Positions 18,007-24,410 of a DNA stretch of 45,778 bases are shown piece by piece. Source of the DNA: Candidatus Enterenecus merdae (GTDB lineage: Bacteria > Bacillota > Clostridia > Oscillospirales > Oscillospiraceae); NCBI GenBank assembly GCA_018716385.1, contig DVJZ01000009.1:1-45778 (forward strand). The letters are read 5' to 3'. The first letter of the stretch is position 1, and the number at the start of each line of letters is the position of its first letter. Made by a program: the position numbers and the translations under genes. The notes under the pieces were generated by a model. The model did not search any database. It was not told where the DNA came from and was given only the letters and a program-made list of their open reading frames with translations.

Positions 18007-18019
18007 GCAAACGGTTTGC
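18007..18019. promoter_or_regulatory. palindrome next to the lipoprotein ribosome site
   Basis: GCAAAC-G-GTTTGC, perfect six-base arms around one base. Its position, just before AGGAGG of the lipoprotein gene, would suit a repressor site or a small hairpin. It resembles a LacI/CcpA-type half-palindrome but lacks part of the cre consensus. Confidence 0.3.
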
Positions 18020-18032
18020 GTGTTCCCGGCAT

Positions 18033-18062
18033 TAGTATGTACGGAGGCCTGAAAACTTAAAC
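18033..18062 (-). promoter_or_regulatory. candidate sigma-G/F-type promoter of the lipoprotein gene
   Basis: Minus strand GTTTA (18062-18058), 18 bases, CATACTA (18039-18033). The -10 fits the sigma-G pattern CATNHTA exactly and the -35 has one mismatch to GHATR. No good sigma-A promoter is seen for this gene. Tentative. Confidence 0.35.
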
Positions 18063-18084
18063 TGAAAAAATTTGCAACAACCCC

Positions 18085-18113
18085 TTGTATTTTCTCTAAT
18101 CCTATGTTAATAT
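18085..18113 (+). promoter_or_regulatory. weak candidate promoter of rubrerythrin
   Basis: TTGTAT (18085-18090), 17-base spacer, TAATAT (18108-18113). Spacing is right but both hexamers are poor matches. It lies in the A+T-rich gap upstream of the gene. Confidence 0.35.
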
Positions 18114-18130
18114 CTCTACATAAACAAGAA

Positions 18131-18146
18131 TTATTATCGTTAATAA
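18131..18146. promoter_or_regulatory. A/T palindrome upstream of rubrerythrin
   Basis: TTATTA-tcgt-TAATAA, perfect six-base arms, just upstream of the ribosome site (18148-18155). The position suits a redox repressor site, but the 6-4-6 geometry differs from the 15-bp PerR box. Confidence 0.3.
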
Positions 18147-18163
18147 AGAAGGAGGCACTACAT

Positions 18164-18697
18164 ATGGAGTTGAAAGGCAGTAAGACCGAGGCCAACCTGT
18201 GGATCGCTTTTTCCGGGGAGAGCCAGGCCCGCAACAAGTACACCTACTTTGCCAGCAAGGCCCGGAAGGACGGCTACGAGCAGATCGCGGCCATCTTTGA
18301 GGAGACCGCCGGCAACGAGAAGGAGCACGCCAAGATGTGGTTCAAGGAGCTTGGGGGCATTGGCACCACCGCGGAGAACCTGAAGGCGGCCGCCGCCGGT
18401 GAGAACGAGGAATGGACCCACATGTACAAGGAGATGGCCCAGACCGCTCGAGAGGAGGGCTTTGACCGCATCGCTGCCCTCTTTGAGATGGTGGGCGCCA
18501 TTGAGAAGGAGCACGAGGCGCGCTACTTGAAGCTGCTGGGCAACGTGGAGAACGACCTGGTCTTTTCCGCCGGGGAACAGACCATCTGGGTGTGCCGCAA
18601 CTGCGGCCATGTCTATATGGGTAAAGAGGCGCCTAAGACCTGTCCTGTGTGTGCCCATCCCGGGGCCTACTTCGAGCGCAAGGCCCAGAATTACTGA
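18164..18697 (+). CDS. rbr: rubrerythrin
   Basis: 177 residues. Reduces hydrogen peroxide in anaerobes using a diiron centre fed by a rubredoxin domain. The N-terminal four-helix ferritin-like domain has E19 (SGESQARNKY), the FEETAGNEKEHA helix (about 45-56) and the second EKEHEARY helix (about 120-127). The C-terminal rubredoxin domain has C144, C147, C160 and C163 (CRNCGH ... CPVCAH). ATG 18164 has AAGGAGG nine bases upstream. It is monocistronic, with its own terminator, as is usual for an oxidative-stress gene. Confidence 0.97.
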   Translation: MELKGSKTEANLWIAFSGESQARNKYTYFASKARKDGYEQIAAIFEETAGNEKEHAKMWFKELGGIGTTAENLKAAAAGENEEWTHMYKEMAQTAREEGFDRIAALFEMVGAIEKEHEARYLKLLGNVENDLVFSAGEQTIWVCRNCGHVYMGKEAPKTCPVCAHPGAYFERKAQNY

Positions 18698-18710
18698 GCT
18701 TTTTCATATC

Positions 18711-18758
18711 AAACGGAAACAGGAGGCGGCTCACAACAGCCGCCTCCTGTTTCCGTTT
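18711..18758. terminator. Bidirectional terminator, rubrerythrin / ABC permease
   Basis: A perfect 21-bp stem (18711-18731 with 18738-18758) with a six-base loop between convergent genes. T-rich tails are short, but the stem is very strong. Confidence 0.85.
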
Positions 18759-18775
18759 GGGCAAGGGGGAAGGCC

Positions 18776-19375
18776 TTACCCTATTTTCCCTTTCTTCCAG
18801 CGTAGGCTATACCAGTGGATGGACACAGGCCAGGACAGGGCGAAGAGCCCCAGGGCCGCTAAGGTGAGAACCATCTGGCCCATCAGGTCGGATCCGACAA
18901 GCCAAGCAGGCAGCAGGAATGCCACAAAGAAAGCAAGTGATCCATACTCACCAAAACGAAAAGTCAGGGGCAGGCAGATGGCCGTTGAGAACAGGACAAT
19001 CACAGTAGCATGGCACAACATGGGCGCCAGGGCAATCCCGATCCATGCGCCCCAGAGAAGCCAAAAGGCGATCACTTCCACCAGGATAATCCCAAGTAGG
19101 AGCAAGTGCAGCAGGTACTTGCCCGACACATAATCTTTCCCCGTACAGGGCAGGGTCAGGCAGTAGCTCTGCCACCGGGATCGCTCATCCTCGGACAGGA
19201 CTATCAGGGCCGCGCAAAGGGCAAAAATACAGCCAATGTCCAAAAAAACGGGGACTGGTTGAAAATCTTCAATGCGGATATAGGCAAGAAACTGCACCCC
19301 AAACACCGCTTGAGAAAGCCAAAAGTACCAGGATCGAAACACCCAGCGCAGATCCTTTTTCAGCAGGCCCTTCAT
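18776..19375 (-). CDS. ABC-2 type permease (second copy)
   Basis: 199 residues with about six hydrophobic helices, of the ABC2_membrane_5 type. Partner of the ATPase two genes upstream. It is a clear paralogue of the preceding gene: both share SEDE-SRWQSYCLTLPCT, DYVSGKYLL, FWLLWGAWIGI and the C-terminal SLRWKK/KLRWKR region. The first extracellular stretch (after residue 25) is the most diverged. ATG 19375 overlaps the previous stop as ATGA. Last gene of the operon. The substrate is unknown; YtrA-type clusters are often linked to cell-wall antibiotics. Confidence 0.85.
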   Translation of the reverse strand: MKGLLKKDLRWVFRSWYFWLSQAVFGVQFLAYIRIEDFQPVPVFLDIGCIFALCAALIVLSEDERSRWQSYCLTLPCTGKDYVSGKYLLHLLLLGIILVEVIAFWLLWGAWIGIALAPMLCHATVIVLFSTAICLPLTFRFGEYGSLAFFVAFLLPAWLVGSDLMGQMVLTLAALGLFALSWPVSIHWYSLRWKKGKIG

Positions 19376-19785
19376 GCCGCCCCACCTCTCTTCCAGCGCA
19401 GCTTGTACCAGTATACGGACAGGGGCCAGGACAGGCCGAACAGCCCCAGGGCCACCAGGGCAAAGGCGGTTTGCCCCAGCAGATCAGAGGGCAAAAACCA
19501 GGAAAAGGGCATCATGACTGCCGCGAGAATACAAGCGTCGGCCACAGCCTTACCGCCAAATCGAAAGACCAGAGGCAGGCAGATGGCCATCGGGAGCAGC
19601 ACTGCGGTCATGGTCCGGATCAGCGTGTACGCCAGGCCAATCCCAATCCATGCGCCCCAGAGAAGCCAAAAGACGGCCATTTCCACCAGAAGGATTCCAA
19701 ATAGGAGCATCTGTAGGAGGTATTTGCCCGACACATAGTCCACCTTCGTGCAGGGCAGGGTCAGGCAGTAGCTCTGCCACCGGGA
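19146..19785. repeat. Direct repeat from permease gene duplication
   Basis: A 35-base stretch at 19146-19180 recurs at 19751-19785, 605 bases apart at the equivalent codons of the two permease genes. Other short identical stretches lie at 19043-19070 and the matching point about 605 bases further on. This shows a tandem duplication, possibly kept alike by gene conversion. Confidence 0.75.
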
Positions 19786-19953
19786 CTGCTCATCCTCAGA
19801 CAGGACGGCCAGGGACACACAGGCGATCAGATAGCATGCTGTGCTCAAGGCAAATTCGCTTCGGTATGTAATGAGTAGCAGGATCACCTGGATGAGCCAG
19901 AAGTACCAGGCCCGGAATATCTGGCGGGCATCTTTGAGCAACAAGCCCTTCAT
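19372..19953 (-). CDS. ABC-2 type permease (first copy)
   Basis: 193 residues, six predicted membrane helices, same family as the following gene. Motifs: WYFWLIQVILLL (helix 1), SEDEQSRWQSYCLTLPCTKVDYVSGKYLL (cytoplasmic loop shared with the paralogue, where the ATPase probably docks), FWLLWGAWIGIGLAY and SWPLSVYWYKLRWKR. ATG 19953 overlaps the ATPase stop as ATGA. The longer open frame upstream is ATPase sequence out of frame. The two permeases probably form a heterodimer served by the one ATPase. Confidence 0.85.
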   Translation of the reverse strand: MKGLLLKDARQIFRAWYFWLIQVILLLITYRSEFALSTACYLIACVSLAVLSEDEQSRWQSYCLTLPCTKVDYVSGKYLLQMLLFGILLVEMAVFWLLWGAWIGIGLAYTLIRTMTAVLLPMAICLPLVFRFGGKAVADACILAAVMMPFSWFLPSDLLGQTAFALVALGLFGLSWPLSVYWYKLRWKRGGAA

Positions 19954-20801
19954 GCCCCTTTCGCCCCCTGCTTGGCCATGACCACAAACAGCTGCTCGAT
20001 GTCCACCGCCCCCAGCTCCAGCCCTGCGGGCACCCTGTCCCGCTCCACAATGGCCTCCACGCCATAGGCGGTCTCCCGCTTGCTCAAAACGGCCCCGGTC
20101 TCCAGCCGGTCCAGACCCTCCCGGGCGCAGCGGAGCACCCCGTAGCGGGCCTTGAGCAGATCCTTCTCCTGGCATAGCAGCAGCTTGCCCTGCCGGAGAA
20201 AGGCGATGTAGTCGCAGGCCTTCTCCAAATCGCTGACGATGTGGGAAGAGAGCAGCACCGCGTGGTCTTCATCCCGGGTAAACTCCATGAGCAGGTCCAT
20301 CACCTCGTCCCGCACCACCGGATCCAGGCCGCTGGTGGCCTCGTCCAACAGCAGCAGCTTGGGATGGTGGGACAGGGCGATGGCGAACCCCAGCTTCATC
20401 TTCATGCCCTTGGAAAAGGTTCGGAATCGCTTGCCCTCCGGGAGGTTGAACCGATGCAGATAGCCCTCGTAGGCCGCCCCGTCCCAGTTGCGGAAGACTG
20501 AGTGCATGATCTTGCCCACCTCCCGGGGGGTGAGGTAGCCGGGCAGGCCCACCTCGTCTAGCACCACGCCGATGTCCTCCTTCAGCGCCCGGATGTCCCG
20601 CTGGTTGTCCTGCCCCAGAAGGCGGACGCTCCCCTGGTCGGGTGTGACCATATCCAGCATGAGCTTAATGGCGGTGCTCTTCCCCGCCCCGTTCTCCCCG
20701 ATCAGACCCAGGATGCAGCCGCTGGGCAGCGTCAGGTCCAGGGGGCCTAGGGTGAAGCCCTTATAACTTTTTTGCAGGTTTTGAATCTCGATTGCGTTCA
20801 T
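19950..20801 (-). CDS. ABC transporter ATP-binding protein
   Basis: 283 residues. Walker A GENGAGKST (about 37-45), the Q-loop region, signature FSKGMKMKL (about 133-141, replacing LSGGQ), Walker B LLLLDEATSGLDP (about 150-162) and a switch His (SSHI). The SKGMK signature is typical of bacitracin/YtrB-like exporters. ATG 20801 follows GGAGGG by six bases and lies two bases after the regulator stop. The C-terminal ~75 residues beyond the ATPase core are family-specific. Confidence 0.93.
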   Translation of the reverse strand: MNAIEIQNLQKSYKGFTLGPLDLTLPSGCILGLIGENGAGKSTAIKLMLDMVTPDQGSVRLLGQDNQRDIRALKEDIGVVLDEVGLPGYLTPREVGKIMHSVFRNWDGAAYEGYLHRFNLPEGKRFRTFSKGMKMKLGFAIALSHHPKLLLLDEATSGLDPVVRDEVMDLLMEFTRDEDHAVLLSSHIVSDLEKACDYIAFLRQGKLLLCQEKDLLKARYGVLRCAREGLDRLETGAVLSKRETAYGVEAIVERDRVPAGLELGAVDIEQLFVVMAKQGAKGA

Positions 20802-20803
20802 TC

Positions 20804-21175
20804 CTATCCCTCCATGCTGTATCGGACCATGTCCAGCAGCTCTTCCCGACTCAGGTTGCAAGAGGCAGCCAGCTTCACAATCTGGTCGATGTGCCCCTCA
20901 ATCTGCTTGAGCAGCTCCTCCCGCAGCAGTTCCAGGTTCCGGGCCGCCACAAAGCACCCCTTTCCCGCCACCGTATAGACAAACCCCTCCCGCTCCAGCT
21001 CGTCGTAGGCCCGCTTGGTGGTGATCACGCTGATGCGCAGGTCCTTGGCCAGGTTGCGGATGGAGGGCAGCATCTCGTCCTCCTGCAGCGCTCCGCTGAT
21101 GATCTGAGCCTTGATCTGGGTATAGATCTGGTCGTAGATCGGGGAGCCGCTCTTGTTGTCAATCAGGATTTGCAA
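20804..21175 (-). CDS. GntR family (YtrA-type) transcriptional regulator
   Basis: 123 residues. N-terminal winged helix of GntR (PIYDQIYTQIKAQIISGAL, LPSIRNLAKDLRISVITTKRAYDELEREGF) with the short helical C-terminus that defines the YtrA subfamily. It probably represses its own ABC operon and responds to envelope stress; that is inferred from family and position. The start codon is TTG (21175), with AGGCGGTG just upstream. An inverted repeat over its promoter at 21193-21208 is the likely operator. Confidence 0.9.
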   Translation of the reverse strand: MQILIDNKSGSPIYDQIYTQIKAQIISGALQEDEMLPSIRNLAKDLRISVITTKRAYDELEREGFVYTVAGKGCFVAARNLELLREELLKQIEGHIDQIVKLAASCNLSREELLDMVRYSMEG

Positions 21176-21192
21176 GGTTTCACCGCCTCTCT

Positions 21193-21208
21193 ACTGTGCA
21201 TGAACAGT
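21193..21208. promoter_or_regulatory. candidate operator of the GntR/ABC operon
   Basis: ACTGT-N6-ACAGT inverted repeat, overlapping the -10 and start point of the GntR promoter; well placed for autorepression. Confidence 0.5.
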
Positions 21209-21234
21209 ATATACAGAATAAACACCATTGTCAA
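21206..21234 (-). promoter_or_regulatory. sigma-A promoter of the GntR/ABC operon
   Basis: Minus strand consensus TTGACA (21234-21229), 17-base spacer, TATACT (21211-21206). Predicted leader of about 24 bases to the TTG start. Confidence 0.88.
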
Positions 21235-21337
21235 GAGGGATCTCGAATTTTTTGGAAAAGCCACGGGAAGGATCATCTTCTGTCCACATCTGGGTTCGGA
21301 AAAGCCGCTCCATGGCGTCTATGAGCCCCAAAAAGCA

Positions 21338-21374
21338 AAAGGCAAGGGCGTCCTTTTGGGTGCCCTTGCCTTTT
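21338..21374 (-). terminator. Terminator-like hairpin between tRNA-Gly and the GntR operon
   Basis: 13-bp perfect arms (21338-21350 with 21362-21374). On the minus strand the stem ends in CCTTTTGCTTTTT, so it best stops transcription arriving from the tRNA side. Confidence 0.7.
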
Positions 21375-21572
21375 GAAAGGGGAGGTTAAATCGATATTTC
21401 AGCCTTAGGCCCGCGAGCAGAAACACCATTCTTCAGCTTTTTTGGGCCGCACCGAAAGTGTGGCGTACGCGCATTTTGGGCCAGAGGCAAAACCTTGGCC
21501 CAGGCAGTCGGAATTCACTCCTGCTGAGCATTTCAAAGCAGAAGGTTGGAGCCGGCCAGAGGTCGCCGGAAC
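21375..21572. other. unexplained stretch without a gene
   Basis: About 200 bases with no supported coding frame. It holds a hairpin of ten pairs with one bulge at 21477-21502 (TGGGCCAGAGG with CCTTGGCCCA). Frames crossing it begin in or run through the tRNA and are not convincing. Confidence 0.4.
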
Positions 21573-21614
21573 CCAAAAAGAAAGCCACGACGTACGTCGT
21601 GGCTTTCTTTTTGG
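21573..21614 (-). terminator. Terminator of tRNA-Gly: 42-bp perfect palindrome
   Basis: Perfect palindrome centred between 21593 and 21594. On the minus strand it reads through the CCA end of the tRNA into a long stem ending CTTTCTTTTTGG, which provides the T-rich tail. Confidence 0.8.
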
Positions 21615-21685
21615 AGCGGGTGAAGGGAATCGAACCCTCGTGTTCAGCTTGGGAAGCTGACATTCTACCATTGAACTACACCCGC
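21612..21685 (-). tRNA. tRNA-Gly (anticodon CCC)
   Basis: A complete cloverleaf on the minus strand: acceptor GCGGGTG (21685-21679) with CACCCGC, D arm, anticodon stem TCAGC/GCTGA enclosing TTCCCAA (anticodon CCC, reading GGG), T arm GAGGG-TTCGATT-CCCTT, discriminator U and an encoded CCA (21614-21612). It has its own promoter, with the predicted start about five bases before the mature end. Confidence 0.96.
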
Positions 21686-21697
21686 GGGTACTTTTTT

Positions 21698-21726
21698 AGT
21701 ATACCTGATAATATTAGAAAAAGCAA
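21698..21726 (-). promoter_or_regulatory. sigma-A promoter of tRNA-Gly
   Basis: Minus strand TTGCTT (21726-21721), 17-base spacer, TATACT (21703-21698), directly upstream of the tRNA. Confidence 0.8.
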
Positions 21727-21785
21727 GCAAAATTTACGTTACAATTTTGCCCACAATTTGTCATAGAAAGTTTACAAACCAAGGG

Positions 21786-21814
21786 TGGACATTTCCCAAT
21801 TTTCTTGCTATAAT
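21786..21814 (+). promoter_or_regulatory. sigma-A promoter of the small transcript
   Basis: TGGACA (21786-21791), 17-base spacer, perfect TATAAT (21809-21814). Start expected near 21821, about ten bases before the strong ribosome site of the 26-residue frame. Confidence 0.85.
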
Positions 21815-21847
21815 GACAACTACAATCTGGTAAGGAGGTGGATAGAA

Positions 21848-21928
21848 ATGAAGATCATGCGTTCCATTCCCACAGACATCGACGAGATGATCTTCTCTGA
21901 TGAGCATACCGTCCCCAGCGAGCGCTGA
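21848..21928 (+). CDS. 26-residue peptide of unknown function
   Basis: Reads MKIMRSIPTDIDEMIFSDEH followed by TVPSER. It is acidic, with no membrane segment and no cysteine. Support for translation: TAAGGAGGTGG immediately upstream at good spacing, and most third codon positions are G or C as in host genes. Its unit is complete, with its own near-consensus promoter and a textbook terminator. It could be a free peptide, an immunity or regulatory peptide, or the coding part of a dual-function RNA, because the transcript also has a long-range stem (21893-21901 with 21952-21960). I do not recognise it. Confidence 0.6.
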   Translation: MKIMRSIPTDIDEMIFSDEHTVPSER

Positions 21929-21966
21929 TGTGAAACGGAAAGCCCTGTCAAATCAGAGAGACAACT

Positions 21967-21989
21967 CGTCCCGTTTGGGACGTTTTTTT
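21967..21989 (+). terminator. Terminator of the small transcript
   Basis: CGTCCC-GTTT-GGGACG followed by seven T (21983-21989); 38 bases after the peptide stop. Confidence 0.93.
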
Positions 21990-22058
21990 ATATCGCTGCA
22001 GGCCGCCTGGGGACAACTGGGCAGGTCCAATCCCACGGCAGCTGTATAGAAAACCAGC

Positions 22059-22088
22059 TTGGGCCCGCCGGTATCTCGGCGGGCCCAA
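22059..22088. terminator. Terminator of the his/BI-1 operon
   Basis: A 12-bp perfect stem (22059-22070 with 22077-22088), 50 bases beyond the Bax-inhibitor gene. On the minus strand it is followed by GCTGGTTTTCT. Confidence 0.7.
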
Positions 22089-22138
22089 ATTGTTCTCTCC
22101 GAGCCGGCACACGGAGCCGGGTACAGCCCGTTTTCTGG

Positions 22139-22858
22139 TCAGTTCCGATGCCTGCCCAGAAAGCGCAGCAGATACAGGAACAGGTTGATGAAGTCCAGGT
22201 ACAGCTCCAGGGCGGAATAGATGGACGCCCGTTGCAGCATAGCCGCGTCTTGCTGGAAATACTGATAGTTGGCCTTGATCTTCTGGGTGTCATAGGCGGT
22301 GAAGCACAGGAAGATCACGATGCCTGCCATGCAGATCAGCCGCTCCATGGCGCTCATGTCGATGAGCAGACTGAGCAGGGAAGCCACCACCAGGAAGATC
22401 AACCCGCCGATGAGCAGCGGGCGCAGCCGGGACAAATCGGTTCTGGTGAACCGGCCGTACAGGGCAAAGCCGCCAAAGAACAGCGCGGTCAGGCCAAAGA
22501 TGGCGATCAGGCTGGCCACGTCAAACACCACGAAGTAGACGGAGAACACCACCCCATTCAGCAGGGAGTAGAACAGGAACAGGACTCGGCTCGTCCCCAC
22601 GGAGTTCTTGTGGATCCGGGCGGAAAAGATCAGCACCACCGCCACCTCTGCAATCAACAGGATAATCGTGATCTGGGGCACGGCATAGAACAGGTAGATC
22701 ACCGCGTTGCTGGCCGCCATGGCCCACGCCACCGCGAAGGTGAGCAGCAGCCCTAAGAACATCCAGCCAAAGGTTTTGGACATATACCGGTTCAGGGTCA
22801 GGCCCTGGCCGGTATAGCTGCTGTCAAAGCTGTACTGATTCATCTGATTGTTTTCCAT
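22139..22858 (-). CDS. Bax inhibitor-1/YccA family membrane protein
   Basis: 239 residues, seven hydrophobic helices after a short polar N-terminus (MENNQMNQYSFD). Family features are KTFGWMFLGLLLTFAVAW (helix 1) and the conserved C-terminal AYDTQKIKANYQ ... SALELYLDFINLFLYLLRFLG. Members are inner-membrane proteins linked to FtsH regulation (YccA) or calcium leak (YetJ). ATG 22858 with GGGAGGT at good spacing is clear. It lies 36 bases after hisE and appears to be the last gene of the his operon, without any evident link to histidine. Confidence 0.92.
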   Translation of the reverse strand: MENNQMNQYSFDSSYTGQGLTLNRYMSKTFGWMFLGLLLTFAVAWAMAASNAVIYLFYAVPQITIILLIAEVAVVLIFSARIHKNSVGTSRVLFLFYSLLNGVVFSVYFVVFDVASLIAIFGLTALFFGGFALYGRFTRTDLSRLRPLLIGGLIFLVVASLLSLLIDMSAMERLICMAGIVIFLCFTAYDTQKIKANYQYFQQDAAMLQRASIYSALELYLDFINLFLYLLRFLGRHRN

Positions 22859-22894
22859 ACATGACCTCCCGCGCCCATGGCGCATTGATTGGAT

Positions 22895-23221
22895 TCAGCT
22901 GTCTCGATCCACCTGTTTCATCGGCTTGAGATTGCCGATCTTCTCGCTCCTGCGGCCCAGCTCCTCCAGCACATCCTCCAGAGGGATGCCCTGCTGGACC
23001 AACAGCACCGTCAGATGGTAGATCAGGTCGGAGATCTCCCCCACCGTTTCGGAGGCGATCCCATTCTTGGCCGCGATGATGGTCTCCGCGCACTCCTCCC
23101 CCAACTTCTTCAGGATCTTATCCAGCCCTTTGTCAAACAGGTAACAGGTATAGGATCCCTCCTGGGGGTGCGCCCGGCGGTCCAGCACCACCTGGTACAG
23201 GCTGTGCAGCACTTGGTCCAT
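22895..23221 (-). CDS. hisE: phosphoribosyl-ATP pyrophosphatase
   Basis: 108 residues, the stand-alone HisE form. Hydrolyses PR-ATP to PR-AMP, step two of histidine synthesis. The MazG-like metal site is in GEECAETIIAAKNG (about 42-55) with GEISDLIYHLTVLL (about 62-75). ATG 23221 has GAGGTG eight bases upstream. hisI is a separate gene 27 bases upstream, unlike the hisIE fusion of enterobacteria. Confidence 0.95.
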   Translation of the reverse strand: MDQVLHSLYQVVLDRRAHPQEGSYTCYLFDKGLDKILKKLGEECAETIIAAKNGIASETVGEISDLIYHLTVLLVQQGIPLEDVLEELGRRSEKIGNLKPMKQVDRDS

Positions 23222-23248
23222 GTCATCACACCTCGCTTACAGATTCTA

Positions 23249-23569
23249 TTATATCGCAATCTCCCGGAAAAAACAACTGACAGATCCCGTGTGGCAGGTG
23301 GGGCCATCCGGTTTGCACAGGTAGAGCAGGGTATCTGTGTCGCAATCTGTTTTGATTTCCAGCACATGTAGAAAATTGCCGCTGCTCTCCCCCTTGTTCC
23401 ATAGCTGCTTCCGGCTCCGGCTCCAGAACCAGGCCGTTTTCGTCTGGAGGGTGCGCTCCACCGCCTCCCGGTTGGTGAAGCCCAGCATCAGCACCTGAAG
23501 GGTATCCGCGTCCTGGATGATCACCGGGATCAGATCCGATTTTTGAAAGAGTTGCTCTAAGTCGAACAT
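23249..23569 (-). CDS. hisI: phosphoribosyl-AMP cyclohydrolase
   Basis: 106 residues. Opens the adenine ring of PR-AMP (step three). Conserved blocks are LMLGFTNREAVERTLQT, WSRSRKQLWNKGESSGN and the metal-binding DCDTDTLLYLCKPDGPTCHTG with three Cys. Clear GGAGGAGG before ATG 23569. The 85 bases separating it from hisF hold no further gene. Confidence 0.96.
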   Translation of the reverse strand: MFDLEQLFQKSDLIPVIIQDADTLQVLMLGFTNREAVERTLQTKTAWFWSRSRKQLWNKGESSGNFLHVLEIKTDCDTDTLLYLCKPDGPTCHTGSVSCFFREIAI

Positions 23570-23654
23570 ATCCGTCCTCCTCCCTGCCTTCCTCTACCGC
23601 CCAAAGAGGCTTGTTTCCAGTTCCCCAATCCCCGGACAGCCGGCCAGCATATCC

Positions 23655-24410
23655 TCACCGCACAGGAATGTTCCTGCCCCGCAAGTACTCCTTCACCTGA
23701 GGGACGGTCAGCTCCCCAAAGTGGAACAGGCTGGCAGCCAGGGCCGCGTCACAGTCAGTCTGCTCAAACACCTGGGCAAAGTGCTCCAGGGATCCACACC
23801 CCCCTGAGGCGATCACCGGAATACCCACCGCCTGGGTCACCGCCTGGGTCATGGCCAAGTCAAAGCCTGCGCGGGTGCCGTCGGCGTCCATGGAGGTCAG
23901 CAGGATCTCCCCCGCCCCCAGGCGCTGGCCCTGCCGGGCCCACTCCACCGCATCCAGCTCCGTGGGGGTACGCCCTCCGGCCACCACCACCTCGTACCAT
24001 CCCTCCGGCCGGCGGCGGGCGTCGATGGCCAGCACCACGCACTGGGAGCCAAAACGCCCCGCCGCCCGGGCGATGAGCTCCGGGTCCCGCACCGCCGCGG
24101 AGTTGACCGAGATCTTGTCCGCTCCCGCCCGCAGCAACCGCTGGAAATCATCCAGGGTACGGATGCCGCCCCCCACTGTCAGGGGGACGAACACCTGGGC
24201 GGCGGTGCGCTCCACAACGTCGGCCACCGTCTCCCGGGCGTCGCTGGTGGCGGTGATGTCCAGAAAGACGATCTCATCCGCCCCTTGGTCGGAGTAGTAA
24301 GCTGCCAGCTCCACTGGATCACCGGCGTCCCGGATGTTGACGAAATTGACCCCTTTGACCACCCGGCCGTCCCGCACGTCCAGGCAGGGGATGATCCGTT
24401 TGGCTAACAT
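23655..24410 (-). CDS. hisF: imidazole glycerol phosphate synthase, cyclase subunit
   Basis: 251 residues, (beta-alpha)8 barrel. Uses ammonia from HisH to form IGP and AICAR. The catalytic acid D11 is in [14 protein letters not shown] and the second near residue 130 in VLAIDARR. Phosphate loops GGGIRTLDD and [11 protein letters not shown] are present. ATG 24410 overlaps the hisA stop by seven bases. Confidence 0.97.
   Translation of the reverse strand: MLAKRIIPCLDVRDGRVVKGVNFVNIRDAGDPVELAAYYSDQGADEIVFLDITATSDARETVADVVERTAAQVFVPLTVGGGIRTLDDFQRLLRAGADKISVNSAAVRDPELIARAAGRFGSQCVVLAIDARRRPEGWYEVVVAGGRTPTELDAVEWARQGQRLGAGEILLTSMDADGTRAGFDLAMTQAVTQAVGIPVIASGGCGSLEHFAQVFEQTDCDAALAASLFHFGELTVPQVKEYLRGRNIPVR

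Noticed and set aside
18131-18146. PerR box at rubrerythrin
   Set aside because: Arms and spacing (6-4-6) do not match the 7-1-7 PerR consensus; kept only as an unnamed palindrome.
21405-21671. small frames on both strands around tRNA-Gly
   Set aside because: They run through the tRNA and give the stock peptides that arise from translating tRNA genes.
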